64,000 nt of DNA from Sphaerimonospora thailandensis (GTDB lineage Bacteria > Actinomycetota > Actinomycetes > Streptosporangiales > Streptosporangiaceae): NCBI RefSeq assembly GCF_016863115.1, contig NZ_BOOG01000018.1:1-64000 (forward strand), written 5' to 3'. Within the stretch, counting starts at the first letter, position 1. Each line of letters begins with the position of its first letter. The translations under genes and the position numbers were made by a program. Shown here piece by piece: positions 8,067 to 17,194 of this stretch. A model generated the notes under the pieces. The model saw only the letters and a program-made list of their open reading frames with translations. It was not told the origin of the DNA and did not search any database.

Positions 8067-8846
8067 TCAGGCCTTGTTGTAGGCGTCCAGAACCTCCTGC
8101 GGATCGCCCTGCATCCTGATCTTCCCCTTGTGGAGCCAGATCACCCGGTTGCAGGTCTCCTCGATCACGTCAAGATTGTGCGCCACCAGGAAGACCGTCC
8201 CGGCGGCCTCGCGCATCTGCTTGATGCGCTGCTGGCTCCTGCGCTTGAACTCGCGGTCTCCGGTCGCGAGGGCCTCGTCGATGAGCAGCACGTCGTGCGT
8301 CTTGGCCGATGAGATGGCGAAGCGCAGCCGGGCGCCCATTCCGGAGGAGTAGGTCGACATGGGGAACTGGACGAACTCCCCGATGCCGGAGAAGTCCACG
8401 ATCTCGTCGTACTTCTCGCGCACCTCGGTGGGGGTCATGCCCATGGCGTAGCAGCCGAGCACGATGTTCCGCTCGCCGGTGAGCTCCTTCATGAGCGCGG
8501 CGTTGACGCCCAGCAGGGACGGCTGTCCGTTGGTGTAGACGGCGCCCTTGTGCGGCGGGAGAAGCCCCGCGATCGCCCGCAGCAGTGTCGACTTACCCGA
8601 GCCGTTGCGTCCGATGATGCCGATCGCGTCGCCGTGATGCGCGACGAAGGTCACACCCTTGACGGCGTGGACCTCCTTCATCTGTGGCCGCCCCTGGCGG
8701 CGCAGGACGCGCATGAGCGCGTTCGCCGCGTTCCCCTTCTCGGCGTCGCCGCCCGCGCCGTACACCTTGTAGACGATGTGGAGGTCGTCCACGATGACCG
8801 TCGGAGTCCCGCCCCCGGTCGGCCCGCCCTCGGTCACCTCAGCCAC
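8067..8846 (-). CDS. Polysaccharide/teichoic acid exporter ATPase (Wzt/TagH type)
   Basis: 259-residue ATPase subunit of an ABC-2 polysaccharide exporter. Walker A is GRNGSGKST, the signature motif is [12 protein letters not shown] (YSSGM is typical of the Wzt/TagH/RfbB subfamily), and Walker B is [19 protein letters not shown]-type N-terminal segment follows the first beta strand. There is no C-terminal carbohydrate-binding extension, so it resembles the TagH core rather than O9a-type Wzt. The start is GTG 8846, with GGAGAGG upstream; it overlaps the permease stop codon by eight bases, indicating translational coupling. It would power export of an undecaprenyl-linked wall glycopolymer; the substrate cannot be read from the sequence. 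Confidence 0.92.
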   Translation of the reverse strand: MAEVTEGGPTGGGTPTVIVDDLHIVYKVYGAGGDAEKGNAANALMRVLRRQGRPQMKEVHAVKGVTFVAHHGDAIGIIGRNGSGKSTLLRAIAGLLPPHKGAVYTNGQPSLLGVNAALMKELTGERNIVLGCYAMGMTPTEVREKYDEIVDFSGIGEFVQFPMSTYSSGMGARLRFAISSAKTHDVLLIDEALATGDREFKRRSQQRIKQMREAAGTVFLVAHNLDVIEETCNRVIWLHKGKIRMQGDPQEVLDAYNKA

Positions 8847-9744
8847 GGCCGTACCTCTCCTCGGAGCGCCAGAAGTACCAGAAGCCGCCGACCAGCGCGA
8901 ACACCGCCCAGAACAGGCAGGTGACCCATGCCCAGCGTTCCGGGAACCTCTCGTAGATGAGCAGGTCGCGCATGAACTCGATGTACGCGGCCGCGGGGTT
9001 GAACTCCAGCACCCAGCGGAGGATCTCCGGTTGGTCCGCGGTCCGCTCGGTGATGCTGTAGAAGACGCCGGAGGCGTAGAGCCAGGCACGCAGGATGAAC
9101 GGCAGCAACTGGTTCATGTCGCGGACGAACGCGCCGATGCGGGCCATGAACAGGCTCATGCCGATGTTGAAGACCAGTTGCATGAGCAGCGGGACCGGGA
9201 TCAGCAGCCACAGCCACGTGATCTTCTGGACGGTGGCGAGCACGAACAGGATGAGCACGCCCATCGACCAGGCGAGCTGCTGCAACTCCTGGATCGTGTA
9301 CGCCAGCGGGAGCGCGGCCCGGGGAAAGTGGAGTGCCCGGATGAGCGACAGGTTCGAGGAGATGGACTTGGCGCCGCCGGTCACCGTGCGCTGGGTGAAC
9401 GTGAAGACCATGACCCCGGTGATGAGGAACGCGGGGTAGTGTTCGATGTTCTTGCTCTGCCCGAGGATGATGCCGAACATCAGGAAGTAGACGGCGGCGT
9501 TCAGCAGCGGGGTGAGGACCTGCCAGAGCTGGCCGAGCGCCGACTCCGAATATTTCGAGACGCTTCTCGACGTGGCATACGTCAGGATGAAGTGCCGCCG
9601 GTCCCACAGTTGGCGCAGGTAGGCGGGCATGCTGGGGCGTGCGATCGCCCGTCGCAGTCCGTAACGCTCGGCGAGCGCGGCCAGCGACTCCGGGGCTCGG
9701 CCGCCCGCCTGGGCGTCCGCGAGGGCGGATTCCGGCTGGCTCAT
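8839..9744 (-). CDS. Polysaccharide/teichoic acid exporter permease (Wzm/TagG type)
   Basis: 301-residue ABC-2 type permease. After a soluble N-terminal segment (about 45 residues) come six hydrophobic helices; the first amphipathic block, RHFILTYATSRSVSKYSESA, is typical of Wzm/TagG-type proteins, and the last block YRG-like ending EERYGRG is cytoplasmic. The start ATG 9744 (MSQPES) is preferred to upstream in-frame codons because they give a low-complexity extension. It forms a two-gene transporter with the overlapping ATPase. No glycosyltransferase genes lie beside it in this window, so the glycopolymer must be made elsewhere. Confidence 0.92.
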   Translation of the reverse strand: MSQPESALADAQAGGRAPESLAALAERYGLRRAIARPSMPAYLRQLWDRRHFILTYATSRSVSKYSESALGQLWQVLTPLLNAAVYFLMFGIILGQSKNIEHYPAFLITGVMVFTFTQRTVTGGAKSISSNLSLIRALHFPRAALPLAYTIQELQQLAWSMGVLILFVLATVQKITWLWLLIPVPLLMQLVFNIGMSLFMARIGAFVRDMNQLLPFILRAWLYASGVFYSITERTADQPEILRWVLEFNPAAAYIEFMRDLLIYERFPERWAWVTCLFWAVFALVGGFWYFWRSEERYGRG

Positions 9745-10132
9745 GGCATGGACTCTATTGGATGGTGGTCGGTGAGGTGGCCGCGACGGGCAGGACCGCG
9801 GCTTGGTCAAAGGTAGCCCAGGACATCGTTATATGGGAGCAACGGCACGGCGGGTTCGGCATCTCATGGACCATGTACGGGCTGGTGGGTGATATATGTA
9901 CCTTACTGGGGGCTTTACGACGATGCTGGGCATTTGGGGTCAGCTCGTTGAAATGTGTGTGACGCCCGACTGACACACGTGTGACCGAACTGCAATGAGT
10001 CAGAGACTCCTATGGTGTGTCTGATAAGGGATGCTCCGGACGACTGGCAGGGGCGCCGGCTGGTGCGACGTGCCTGGAACACCGGGCTTTACCAGTGAGG
10101 ACGCCCATCTTAGAGGGAGGACCAAGATCCAT
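9745..10132. other. Divergent intergenic region upstream of peptide importer
   Basis: 388 bases, clearly more AT-rich than its surroundings around 9820-9960, consistent with promoters for the exporter (leftward) and the importer operon (rightward). It includes a perfect 10-bp palindrome CACACGTGTG at 9974-9983, a possible operator. The binding-protein gene has GAGGGAGG about a dozen bases before its start. No coding region is supported here. Confidence 0.55.
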
Positions 10133-11794
10133 ATGCGCGTGACTAGGGGCGTAAAGCTTGCCGCGGGAACTGCGCTGCTCGCACTCGCGGTCGCCGCCTG
10201 TGGCGGCGGTGGCGGCGACTCCAAGGAGTCCGGTTCGGCGGGGGCACAGCCGGTTCGCGTGCAGATCGCGGAGCCGCAGAACGACCTGATCCCGGGCAAC
10301 ACCGCGGAGACCAGTGGTTCGGAGGTCGTGAGCGCCCTGTTCATCGGCCTCATGAGCTACGACGACAACAAGAAGCCGGTCAACCGGATCGCCGAGTCCA
10401 TCGAGTCGACCGACCAGGTCAACTGGACCATCAAGATCAAGGACGGCTACACCTGGCACGACGGAACCCCCGTCACCGCGCAGAACTTCGTCGACGCCTG
10501 GAACTTCACCGCCTACGGCCCGAACCTGCAGCAGAACAACTACTTCTACTCGGTCGTCAAGGGTTACGACGAGATGAACCCGGCGGACCCGGACGGTGAG
10601 GAGGGTCCGAAGGAGGCCCCCGAGCCCTCCGCGAAGACGCTGTCCGGCCTCAACGTGGTCGACGACAAGACCTTCACCGTCGAGCTCACCCACCCCTTCT
10701 CGGGCTTCCCGACGATGCTGGGCTACGTCGCGTTCTACCCGCTGCCCAAGGCCGCGTTCGGCGCCGACGGCAAGCTGACGGCCGACTACGGCGCCAACCC
10801 CATCGGCAACGGCCCCTTCAAGATGTCGAAGCCGTACAAGCGCGGAACCGACCAGACGATCGACCTCGCCCGCAACGACAGCTTCAAGGAGGGCCAGGCC
10901 AAGGTCGACGCGGTCCAGTTCAAGATCTACACGGACCTGAACACCGCGTACAACGACCTGCGGGCCGGCAACCTCGACATCATGGACCAGCTGCCCGCCG
11001 AGGCGATCGGCGGCGCCAAGGCCGAGTTCGGCGACCGTTACATCGAGCAGCCGTCCTCCGGCGTCGGCTGGATCGGGTTCAACGTCAAGACCGGCGCCTC
11101 GTACTCGAAGAACCCCGAGCTGCGCAAGGCCATCTCGATGTCGATCGACCGCAAGACGATCACCGAGACCGTGTTCTCCGGCACGCGCGTGCCGGCCGAC
11201 GACCAGATCAGCCCGGTCGTCGCCGGTTACCGCAAGGGCGCCTGCGGCGAGGCCTGCACCTACGACCCGGCCAAGGCCAAGGAGCTGTGGGACGCCAACG
11301 GCGGCAAGGACGTCAAGACGATCAACCTGAACTACAACGCCGACGGCGGCCACAAGGAGTGGATCGAGGCGCTGGCCAACAACCTCAGGACCAACCTGCA
11401 GGTCGAGGTCCAGGCCAAGCCGTACGAGAAGTTCGCGGACATCCTCAACGACCTGGAGAAGGGCAAGGTCCCCGGCGGCTTCCGCATGGCGTGGATCATG
11501 GACTATCCGTCGCCCGAGAACTACCTGCGTCCGATCTTCGCGACCGGCGGTAGCTCCAACTACGTCAAGTACTCCAACAAGGAGTTCGACGAGCTGCTCA
11601 AGAAGGGTGACTCTGCCGCTACCTTTGATGAGGGTCTGAAGTACTACCAGCAGGCCGACGACATCGCCCTCAGGGACCTCGCATACGTGCCGATCTACTT
11701 CTACACGACCAACGGGGCGTACTCGACGCACGTGAAGAACATCAAGATCGACCCGTTCGAGCACATCGACCTGTTCAACGTGGAAAGGGCCTGA
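10133..11794 (+). CDS. Peptide ABC transporter substrate-binding lipoprotein
   Basis: 553-residue family 5 extracellular solute-binding protein (OppA/DppA type). The signal sequence ends in a lipobox, LAVAAC, with C23 as the acylated cysteine followed by a glycine-rich tether, so the protein is anchored outside the membrane and delivers oligopeptides or related ligands to the permease. Family blocks include the N-terminal ALFIGLMSYD region, YTWHDGTPVTAQNFVDAW and the C-terminal YVPIYFY segment. I chose ATG 10133 (MRVTRG) because the signal peptide begins there; a longer in-frame reading has no signal features. First gene of a five-gene importer operon, separated from the permeases by two hairpins that probably let it be expressed at a higher level. 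Confidence 0.93.
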   Translation: MRVTRGVKLAAGTALLALAVAACGGGGGDSKESGSAGAQPVRVQIAEPQNDLIPGNTAETSGSEVVSALFIGLMSYDDNKKPVNRIAESIESTDQVNWTIKIKDGYTWHDGTPVTAQNFVDAWNFTAYGPNLQQNNYFYSVVKGYDEMNPADPDGEEGPKEAPEPSAKTLSGLNVVDDKTFTVELTHPFSGFPTMLGYVAFYPLPKAAFGADGKLTADYGANPIGNGPFKMSKPYKRGTDQTIDLARNDSFKEGQAKVDAVQFKIYTDLNTAYNDLRAGNLDIMDQLPAEAIGGAKAEFGDRYIEQPSSGVGWIGFNVKTGASYSKNPELRKAISMSIDRKTITETVFSGTRVPADDQISPVVAGYRKGACGEACTYDPAKAKELWDANGGKDVKTINLNYNADGGHKEWIEALANNLRTNLQVEVQAKPYEKFADILNDLEKGKVPGGFRMAWIMDYPSPENYLRPIFATGGSSNYVKYSNKEFDELLKKGDSAATFDEGLKYYQQADDIALRDLAYVPIYFYTTNGAYSTHVKNIKIDPFEHIDLFNVERA

Positions 11795-11804
11795 CCTCGT
11801 GAAT

Positions 11805-11838
11805 CCACCTCGGGCAGTGCTTGATCTGCCCGAGGTGG
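11805..11838 (+). terminator. Intercistronic hairpin 1 after the binding protein gene
   Basis: Perfect 13-bp stem (CCACCTCGGGCAG at 11805-11817 with its complement at 11826-11838) around an eight-base loop; no U-tract. It starts eleven bases after the binding-protein stop codon. Confidence 0.7.
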
Positions 11839-11852
11839 CCGTACCATCCTCA

Positions 11853-11889
11853 AGGGCAGCTCAGTGTGTTTGAATCGGGCTGCCCTTTG
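11853..11889 (+). terminator. Intercistronic hairpin 2 with short T-run
   Basis: AGGGCAGC at 11853-11860 pairs with GCTGCCCT at 11879-11886 across an 18-base loop and is followed by TTG. With the preceding hairpin it is likely to stabilise the upstream message or to reduce read-through into the permease genes. Confidence 0.5.
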
Positions 11890-11907
11890 TCATGACCGGG
11901 AGACCTA

Positions 11908-12849
11908 ATGGGTCGCTACGTGATCAGGCGCCTGCTACAGGCGATCCCTGTACTGCTAGGCACCACGTTTCTCATCTTCGCCACGGTCTACGCCCTGCCG
12001 GGTGATCCCATCGCTGCGTTGGGCGGGGACCGGCTCCTCGACCCGCTGCTCGTGGCGCGCATGCGAGAGACGTTCCACCTGAATGACCCCCTGCTCGTTC
12101 AATACTGGTATTACATCAGCGGTGTCGTCACCGGTGATCTGGGGACGACCTTCCGCGGGGTTCCCGTGGCCTCGTTCTTCCAGCACAAGATCCAGGTGAC
12201 CTTCAATCTGGCGATAACGGCCCTCGTCTTCGAGGCGATCCTCGGAGTCCTCCTGGGCCTGTACGCGGCGCTGCGTCGCGGCAGGTGGCAGGACCAGGCG
12301 ATCCTCGCCTTCACCCTGCTCCTCGTGTCGGTCCCCACACTCGTGAGCGGCTTCATCCTCCAGCTCGTGCTGGGCGTGAAGCTCAAGCTGAACACGGGCA
12401 TCGACTTCTTCCCCGTGGCCGGCATCCAGGACGGCTGGCGCAGCTACCTGGTGCCCGGTCTGGTGCTGGCCGGTCTGTCCGTCGCCTATCTCGCCAGGTT
12501 GACGCGGACCAGCCTGATGGAGACGCTCCGGGCCGACTACGTCCGTACCGCGGTCGCGAAGGGCATGCCCAGACGGCGTGTGCTCGGCAGGCATGTGCTG
12601 CGCAACTCGCTGATCCCGGTGATCACCTATCTCGGCGCCGACCTCGGCAACCTGATGGGCGGCGCGGTGATCACCGAGACCATCTTCAACCTGCCGGGCG
12701 TCGGTCAGCAGCTCTTCCAGTCCGTCTATCTACGAGAGAACGCCGTCGTCGTCGGCATCGTCACCGTGCTGGTGCTGGTCTACATCGTGGCCAACCTGAT
12801 CGTCGACCTGCTGTACGCCGTCCTCGACCCCAGGATCCGCTATGACTAA
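11908..12849 (+). CDS. Peptide ABC transporter permease (DppB/OppB type)
   Basis: 313-residue inner-membrane permease of a peptide importer. It begins MGRYVIRRLLQAIPVLLGTT, the normal N terminus of DppB/OppB proteins, and has six predicted membrane helices. The EAA-type cytoplasmic loop is visible as YVRTAVAKGMPRRRVLGRHV and contacts the ATPases. GGGAG lies seven bases before the ATG. It overlaps the next permease gene by eight bases. Confidence 0.95.
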   Translation: MGRYVIRRLLQAIPVLLGTTFLIFATVYALPGDPIAALGGDRLLDPLLVARMRETFHLNDPLLVQYWYYISGVVTGDLGTTFRGVPVASFFQHKIQVTFNLAITALVFEAILGVLLGLYAALRRGRWQDQAILAFTLLLVSVPTLVSGFILQLVLGVKLKLNTGIDFFPVAGIQDGWRSYLVPGLVLAGLSVAYLARLTRTSLMETLRADYVRTAVAKGMPRRRVLGRHVLRNSLIPVITYLGADLGNLMGGAVITETIFNLPGVGQQLFQSVYLRENAVVVGIVTVLVLVYIVANLIVDLLYAVLDPRIRYD

Positions 12850-13762
12850 CGCGACTGTCACCCAAGAACCGGCCAAGCACGCCAAGCGGGTGAAGGCCAA
12901 GAAGCCCGCGAGCCTGTGGTCCGACGCATGGTACGACCTGCGACGGAACAAGATCTTCCTGATCGGCTCCGCGCTCGTGTTGATCCTGATCCTGATGGCG
13001 GCCTTCCCGTCGCTGTTCTCTCCGATCGACGCGACCAAGGCCGCGACGTGTGATCTCGCGCAGGCTCGTAAGGGCATCACCTCCGAACACTGGTTCGGGA
13101 CCGACAACCTCGGCTGCGACACCTACTCCCGGGTGATCTACGGCGCCCGGGTGTCCATCATCGTGGGCATCGCGACCGGGGTGATCACCGCCGTCATCGG
13201 CGGAGGTCTCGGCCTGCTGGCCGGGTTCTACGGCCGATGGACGGACGTCGTGCTGTCGCGGCTGGCCGAGATGTTCTTCGCCATTCCCGTGATTCTCGGC
13301 GCCCTGCTGATCCTCGCGATGATCGGCCGAGACAAGGCCGGGGCGTGGTTCGTGGTCATGGCGCTCGCGATCCTCGCGTGGCCGATGATCCTGCGCATCA
13401 TGCGGGCCTCGGTCATCTCCGCGAAGAGCCAGGACTATGTGACGGCGGCCCGGGCGCTGGGCGCCGGACCAGGGCGGATCATGATCCGGCACATCCTGCC
13501 CAACGCGATCACGCCCGTGATCGTGACGGCCACCCTCAACCTGGGGGTGTTCATCGCGGCCGAGGCGGGGCTGTCCTTCCTCGGCGTGGGCGTCCAGCCG
13601 CCGGAGATCTCCTGGGGCCTGATGATCGGCGACGCCCGCAACCGGTTCCTGGAGGCGCCGGAACCGCTGATCTTCCCGGCGGTTTTCCTCAGCATCACCG
13701 TGCTCGCGTTCGTCATGCTGGGCGACGCGGTGCGTGACGCGCTCGACCCGAAGCTTCGATAA
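12842..13762 (+). CDS. Peptide ABC transporter permease (DppC/OppC type)
   Basis: 306-residue second permease. A short basic cytoplasmic N terminus is followed by the first membrane helix (FLIGSALVLILILMAAFP), a periplasmic segment with HWFGTDNLGCDTYSRVIYGA (the family GTDxxGRDxxSRxIYG block), five further helices and the EAA loop YVTAARALGAGPGRIMIRHI. Its ATG lies within the last codons of the preceding gene, indicating translational coupling. Confidence 0.95.
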   Translation: MTNATVTQEPAKHAKRVKAKKPASLWSDAWYDLRRNKIFLIGSALVLILILMAAFPSLFSPIDATKAATCDLAQARKGITSEHWFGTDNLGCDTYSRVIYGARVSIIVGIATGVITAVIGGGLGLLAGFYGRWTDVVLSRLAEMFFAIPVILGALLILAMIGRDKAGAWFVVMALAILAWPMILRIMRASVISAKSQDYVTAARALGAGPGRIMIRHILPNAITPVIVTATLNLGVFIAAEAGLSFLGVGVQPPEISWGLMIGDARNRFLEAPEPLIFPAVFLSITVLAFVMLGDAVRDALDPKLR

Positions 13763-13774
13763 GGGGGGCGGTAA

Positions 13775-14815
13775 GTGAAGAACTCAACCGTCGACACGCA
13801 CACGCTCCCGGCGCAGTGGGCGGACGACGAGCCGCTGCTCGTCGTGGACGATCTGTATGTCGAGTTCCAGACCAGGCAGGGGACCGTCCGCGCCGTCAAC
13901 GGCGTCTCCTACTCGGTCAACGCGGGCGAGACCCTCGCCGTGCTCGGCGAGTCCGGATCCGGGAAGTCGGTCACGGCCCAGGCCATCATGGGCATCCTCG
14001 ACATGCCGCCGGCACGCATTCCCAGGGGACAGGTCCGGTTCCGCGGCACCGACCTGCTGAAGATGCCGGACGACGCGCGCAGCCAGATCCGCGGCCGGCG
14101 CGTCTCGATGATCTTCCAGGACGCGCTGTCCGCGCTCAACCCGGTCTTCAGCGTGGGCTGGCAGATCGGCGAGATGTTCCGGGTCCACCGCGGCATGTCC
14201 AAGCGGGACGCCAGGAAGAAGGCCGTCGAGCTCATGGACCGGGTCCGGATCCCGGCCGCCCGGGACCGCCTGGACGACTTCCCGCACCAGTTCTCCGGCG
14301 GCATGCGGCAGCGCATCATGATCGCGATGGCGATCGCGCTGGATCCCGAGATCCTGATCGCAGACGAGCCCACGACGGCGCTCGACGTGACCGTGCAGGC
14401 CCAGATCATGGGGCTCCTCGCGGAGATCCAGCGCGACAGCGACATGGGTCTCATCCTGATCACGCATGACCTCGGCGTGGTCGCGGACGTCGCCGACAAG
14501 ATCGCGGTCATGTACGGCGGACGCATCGTCGAGGAGGCTCCCGTACACGACCTGTACCGGAGCCCGGCGCACCCCTACTCGAAGGGCCTGCTGGAGTCGA
14601 TTCCGAGGGTGGACCTCAAGGGGCAGGAGCTCTACGCCATCAAGGGAATGCCGCCGAACCTGCTCGAAATGCCGACAGGATGCGCGTTCCACCCCCGTTG
14701 TCCGTACCGGCGTGCCAACTGTGAGACCGACGTGCCTCCGCTGCACCCGGTCGGCAGCGGCCGGGGCAGCGCCTGCCACTACTGGAGGGAGGTCCTCGAT
14801 GGCGGCCACAGCTGA
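13775..14815 (+). CDS. Peptide ABC transporter ATPase (DppD/OppD type)
   Basis: 346-residue ATPase. Walker A is GESGSGKS, the signature is FSGGMRQR, Walker B is [11 protein letters not shown], and the H-loop is LITHDLG. The C-terminal oligopeptide-transporter domain holds a cluster of cysteines ([15 protein letters not shown]) that in DppD/OppD proteins binds an iron-sulfur cluster or metal. GTG 13775 is the start, preceded by AAGGGGGGCGG. It forms a heterodimer with the following ATPase. Confidence 0.94.
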   Translation: MKNSTVDTHTLPAQWADDEPLLVVDDLYVEFQTRQGTVRAVNGVSYSVNAGETLAVLGESGSGKSVTAQAIMGILDMPPARIPRGQVRFRGTDLLKMPDDARSQIRGRRVSMIFQDALSALNPVFSVGWQIGEMFRVHRGMSKRDARKKAVELMDRVRIPAARDRLDDFPHQFSGGMRQRIMIAMAIALDPEILIADEPTTALDVTVQAQIMGLLAEIQRDSDMGLILITHDLGVVADVADKIAVMYGGRIVEEAPVHDLYRSPAHPYSKGLLESIPRVDLKGQELYAIKGMPPNLLEMPTGCAFHPRCPYRRANCETDVPPLHPVGSGRGSACHYWREVLDGGHS

Positions 14816-15815
14816 GCCCATCCTGGAAGTCCGCGACCTGGTCAAGCACTTCCCGCTGACCCACGGCATCGTGTTCAAGCGTCAGATCGGTGCGATCAAA
14901 GCCGTGGACGGCGTCTCCTTCGACCTGCACCGGGGCGAGACCCTGGGCGTCGTGGGCGAGTCGGGCTGCGGCAAGTCCACCCTGGCCAAGCTGCTGATGG
15001 CGCTTGAGCGGCCGACCGCCGGTTCGGTGCGGATCGACGGCAGGGACATCGGCCGGGCGAGGGGCGCGGAGCTCAAGCGCATGCGACGCAACGTCCAGAT
15101 GGTGATGCAGGACCCCTACACGTCGCTGAACCCGCGCATGACGGTCGGCGACATCGTGGGGGAGCCGTTCGAGATCCATTCGGATGTCGTCCCGCGGGGC
15201 GGGCGTCGCAAGCGGGTGCAGGAACTGCTCGAGGTGGTGGGTCTCAACCCCGACCACATCAACCGCTATCCGCATCAGTTCTCCGGCGGTCAGCGTCAGC
15301 GCATCGGCATCGCCCGCGGGCTGGCCCTCCAGCCTGACATCATCATCTGCGACGAGCCGGTCTCCGCGCTCGACGTGTCGATCCAGGCCCAGGTCATGAA
15401 CCTGCTCGAGCGGCTGCAGAACGAGTTCAACCTGGCCTACATCTTCATCGCACACGACCTGTCGGTGGTGCGTCACATCTCCGACCGGGTCGCGGTGATG
15501 TATCTGGGCAAGATCGTCGAGATCGGCCGCGACGCCGAGATCTACGACAGCCCGACCCATCCCTACACGCAGGCGCTGCTGTCGGCGGTGCCCGTGCCCG
15601 ACCCGGAGGGGCGCGAGCACCGACAGCGGATCATCCTGCAGGGCGACCCGCCGTCCCCGGCCAACCCGCCGTCCGGCTGCCGGTTCCGCACCCGCTGCTG
15701 GAAGGCGCAGGAGATCTGCGCCGAGCAGGAGCCCGCGCTGGAGGCCCGGCCCGGCAGCTCGCACCCGAGCGCCTGCCACTTCGCGGAGGTCCACGACGTG
15801 GTCGGCAGTCACTAG
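14799..15815 (+). CDS. Peptide ABC transporter ATPase (DppF/OppF type)
   Basis: 338-residue partner ATPase. Walker A is GESGCGKST, the signature is [15 protein letters not shown], Walker B is [11 protein letters not shown], and the H-loop is IAHDLSVV. The C-terminal cysteine cluster is present ([16 protein letters not shown]). The start ATG 14799 has GGAGGGAGG seven bases upstream and lies 17 bases inside the preceding ATPase gene; in-frame codons further upstream lie deep inside that gene and can be ignored. It ends the importer operon, which closes with a strong terminator. Confidence 0.94.
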   Translation: MAATAEPILEVRDLVKHFPLTHGIVFKRQIGAIKAVDGVSFDLHRGETLGVVGESGCGKSTLAKLLMALERPTAGSVRIDGRDIGRARGAELKRMRRNVQMVMQDPYTSLNPRMTVGDIVGEPFEIHSDVVPRGGRRKRVQELLEVVGLNPDHINRYPHQFSGGQRQRIGIARGLALQPDIIICDEPVSALDVSIQAQVMNLLERLQNEFNLAYIFIAHDLSVVRHISDRVAVMYLGKIVEIGRDAEIYDSPTHPYTQALLSAVPVPDPEGREHRQRIILQGDPPSPANPPSGCRFRTRCWKAQEICAEQEPALEARPGSSHPSACHFAEVHDVVGSH

Positions 15816-15844
15816 CCGTACGGCCGTGCCGTACGGGATGCCGG

Positions 15845-15882
15845 TGCCCCGGGAGGATTCGCCCGATCCTCCCGGGGCATTT
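15845..15882 (+). terminator. Terminator of the peptide importer operon
   Basis: Perfect 14-bp stem (TGCCCCGGGAGGAT at 15845-15858 with its complement at 15866-15879) and a seven-base loop, followed by TTT. It lies 29 bases after the last ATPase gene. Confidence 0.88.
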
Positions 15883-15950
15883 CGCCGACCGGCGGTGTCA
15901 GAGACAGCCTTTAACATGAGGAGGGTCGGCGCCCGGCGGAGGAGGAGCGG

Positions 15951-16265
15951 ATGGACATCGAACCGATCGATGACGACGATTTCGCCTTATCCGACCGGGA
16001 CCGCCAGATCCTCGCCTTCGAGCGGCAGTGGTGGCGTTACGCCGGTGCGAAGGAGCAGGCGATCCGGGAGACGTTCGGCGTCTCCGCCACCCGCTACTAC
16101 CAGTTACTCAGTGAGCTCATCGACCGGCCGCAGGCGTTGGAGCACGACCCCATGCTGGTGAAGCGCCTGCGCCGGATGCGGGCCGGTCGCCGGCGTGACC
16201 GAGCCACCCGCCGCTTCGGGACGGGGCGAGAATCAGGATGGGGCCATGAAGCTCCCCACTCATGA
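15951..16265 (+). CDS. DUF3263 protein, possible DNA-binding regulator
   Basis: 104 residues, DUF3263 family. The central block ILAFERQWWRYAGAKEQAIR followed by ETFGVSATRYYQLLSELIDR looks like a small helix-turn-helix domain. Members occur across actinobacteria, typically near trehalose genes, as here. The function has not been established to my knowledge. The basic C terminus (RRMRAGRRRDRATRR) would suit nucleic acid binding. ATG 15951 follows GGAGGAGGAG. Its 3' end overlaps the otsB start by 20 bases. Confidence 0.85.
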   Translation: MDIEPIDDDDFALSDRDRQILAFERQWWRYAGAKEQAIRETFGVSATRYYQLLSELIDRPQALEHDPMLVKRLRRMRAGRRRDRATRRFGTGRESGWGHEAPHS

Positions 16266-17061
16266 CGGTCTGTCCGCCATCCTCTGCGATCCCGCCGGAG
16301 CCGTGATCGGGCTCGACTTCGACGGCACCCTCTCCCCGATCGTGGCCGACCCGGCGGCGGCCGTCGTGCACCCCGACGCCCCTGCCGTGCTCGCCGACCT
16401 GGCCGCCCTGGTCAACGCCATCGTGATCGTCACGGGTCGTCCGCCGGGTACGGCTCTCGCGCTCGGCGCCACCCCTGCCGGGCCGTCCCTCGCCGACGTG
16501 CCCGGACTCGTCATCCTCGGCCACTACGGCATGGAGCGGTGGGAGGCGGGCCAGATCACCGCGCCGCCTCCGCCGCCGGGGCTGGACCTGGTGCGGGCCG
16601 TGCTGCCCACCGTCATCGCCGGCATGGACGGCGTTCTGATCGAGGACAAGGACCGGGCGGTGGCGGTGCACACCCGCGGATGCCCCGATCCCGCGGCGGC
16701 CCTGGCCGTGCTGAGCCGTCCGATCGAGCGGCTGGCCGAGCAGGCCGGCCTGGTGGTCGAGCCGGGGCGTTTCGTGCTGGAGCTGCGGTCGGCGGGCATG
16801 GACAAGGGCCGTGCATTGTCGGCGTTCCTCGCCGAGCGCGCGGCCAGGTCGGTCATGTTCGCCGGTGACGACCTCGGCGATCTCGCGGCATTCAAGGCCG
16901 TCGAGCAGGCGGCCGTCCCGGGCGTACGGGTGTGCAGCGGGTCGGCCGAGGTCGCCGAGCTCGCGGCGCACACCGACATCGTGGTGGACGGCCCCGCCGG
17001 TGTCGTGACCTTCCTACGCGCCGTCGTCGACGCCCTCCACCGCGGAGACTTCGCCGGTTGA
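16246..17061 (+). CDS. otsB: Trehalose-6-phosphate phosphatase
   Basis: 271-residue HAD-superfamily phosphatase that releases trehalose from trehalose 6-phosphate, the second step of the OtsA-OtsB pathway. HAD motif I is LDFDGTLS (nucleophile and acid aspartates), motif II VTGRP, the motif III lysine lies in GMDKGRAL, and motif IV is FAGDDLGD. ATG 16246 (MKLPTHDG) has AGGATGGGG just upstream; an in-frame GTG at 16195 would overlap the DUF3263 gene further. The matching synthase otsA lies 3.6 kb away on the opposite strand, with an SDR/regulator/MFS block between. Confidence 0.93.
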   Translation: MKLPTHDGLSAILCDPAGAVIGLDFDGTLSPIVADPAAAVVHPDAPAVLADLAALVNAIVIVTGRPPGTALALGATPAGPSLADVPGLVILGHYGMERWEAGQITAPPPPPGLDLVRAVLPTVIAGMDGVLIEDKDRAVAVHTRGCPDPAAALAVLSRPIERLAEQAGLVVEPGRFVLELRSAGMDKGRALSAFLAERAARSVMFAGDDLGDLAAFKAVEQAAVPGVRVCSGSAEVAELAAHTDIVVDGPAGVVTFLRAVVDALHRGDFAG

Positions 17062-17194
17062 ACACGCAGCGGCCCTTCAGCTGCTATCGGTACCGCATGC
17101 GGCGTGGTTCGCCACGCTGGGCAGTGAGTCACGCTGCCGTACGCGGTCTGAACCGTGGAAGTCGTCGACGGGGAGGAGCCGCAAACTCGGTCGT

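Noticed and set aside
9755-9976. A 73-codon frame on the minus strand between the exporter and importer
   Set aside because: AT-richer promoter DNA, no ribosome-binding sequence and no family features.
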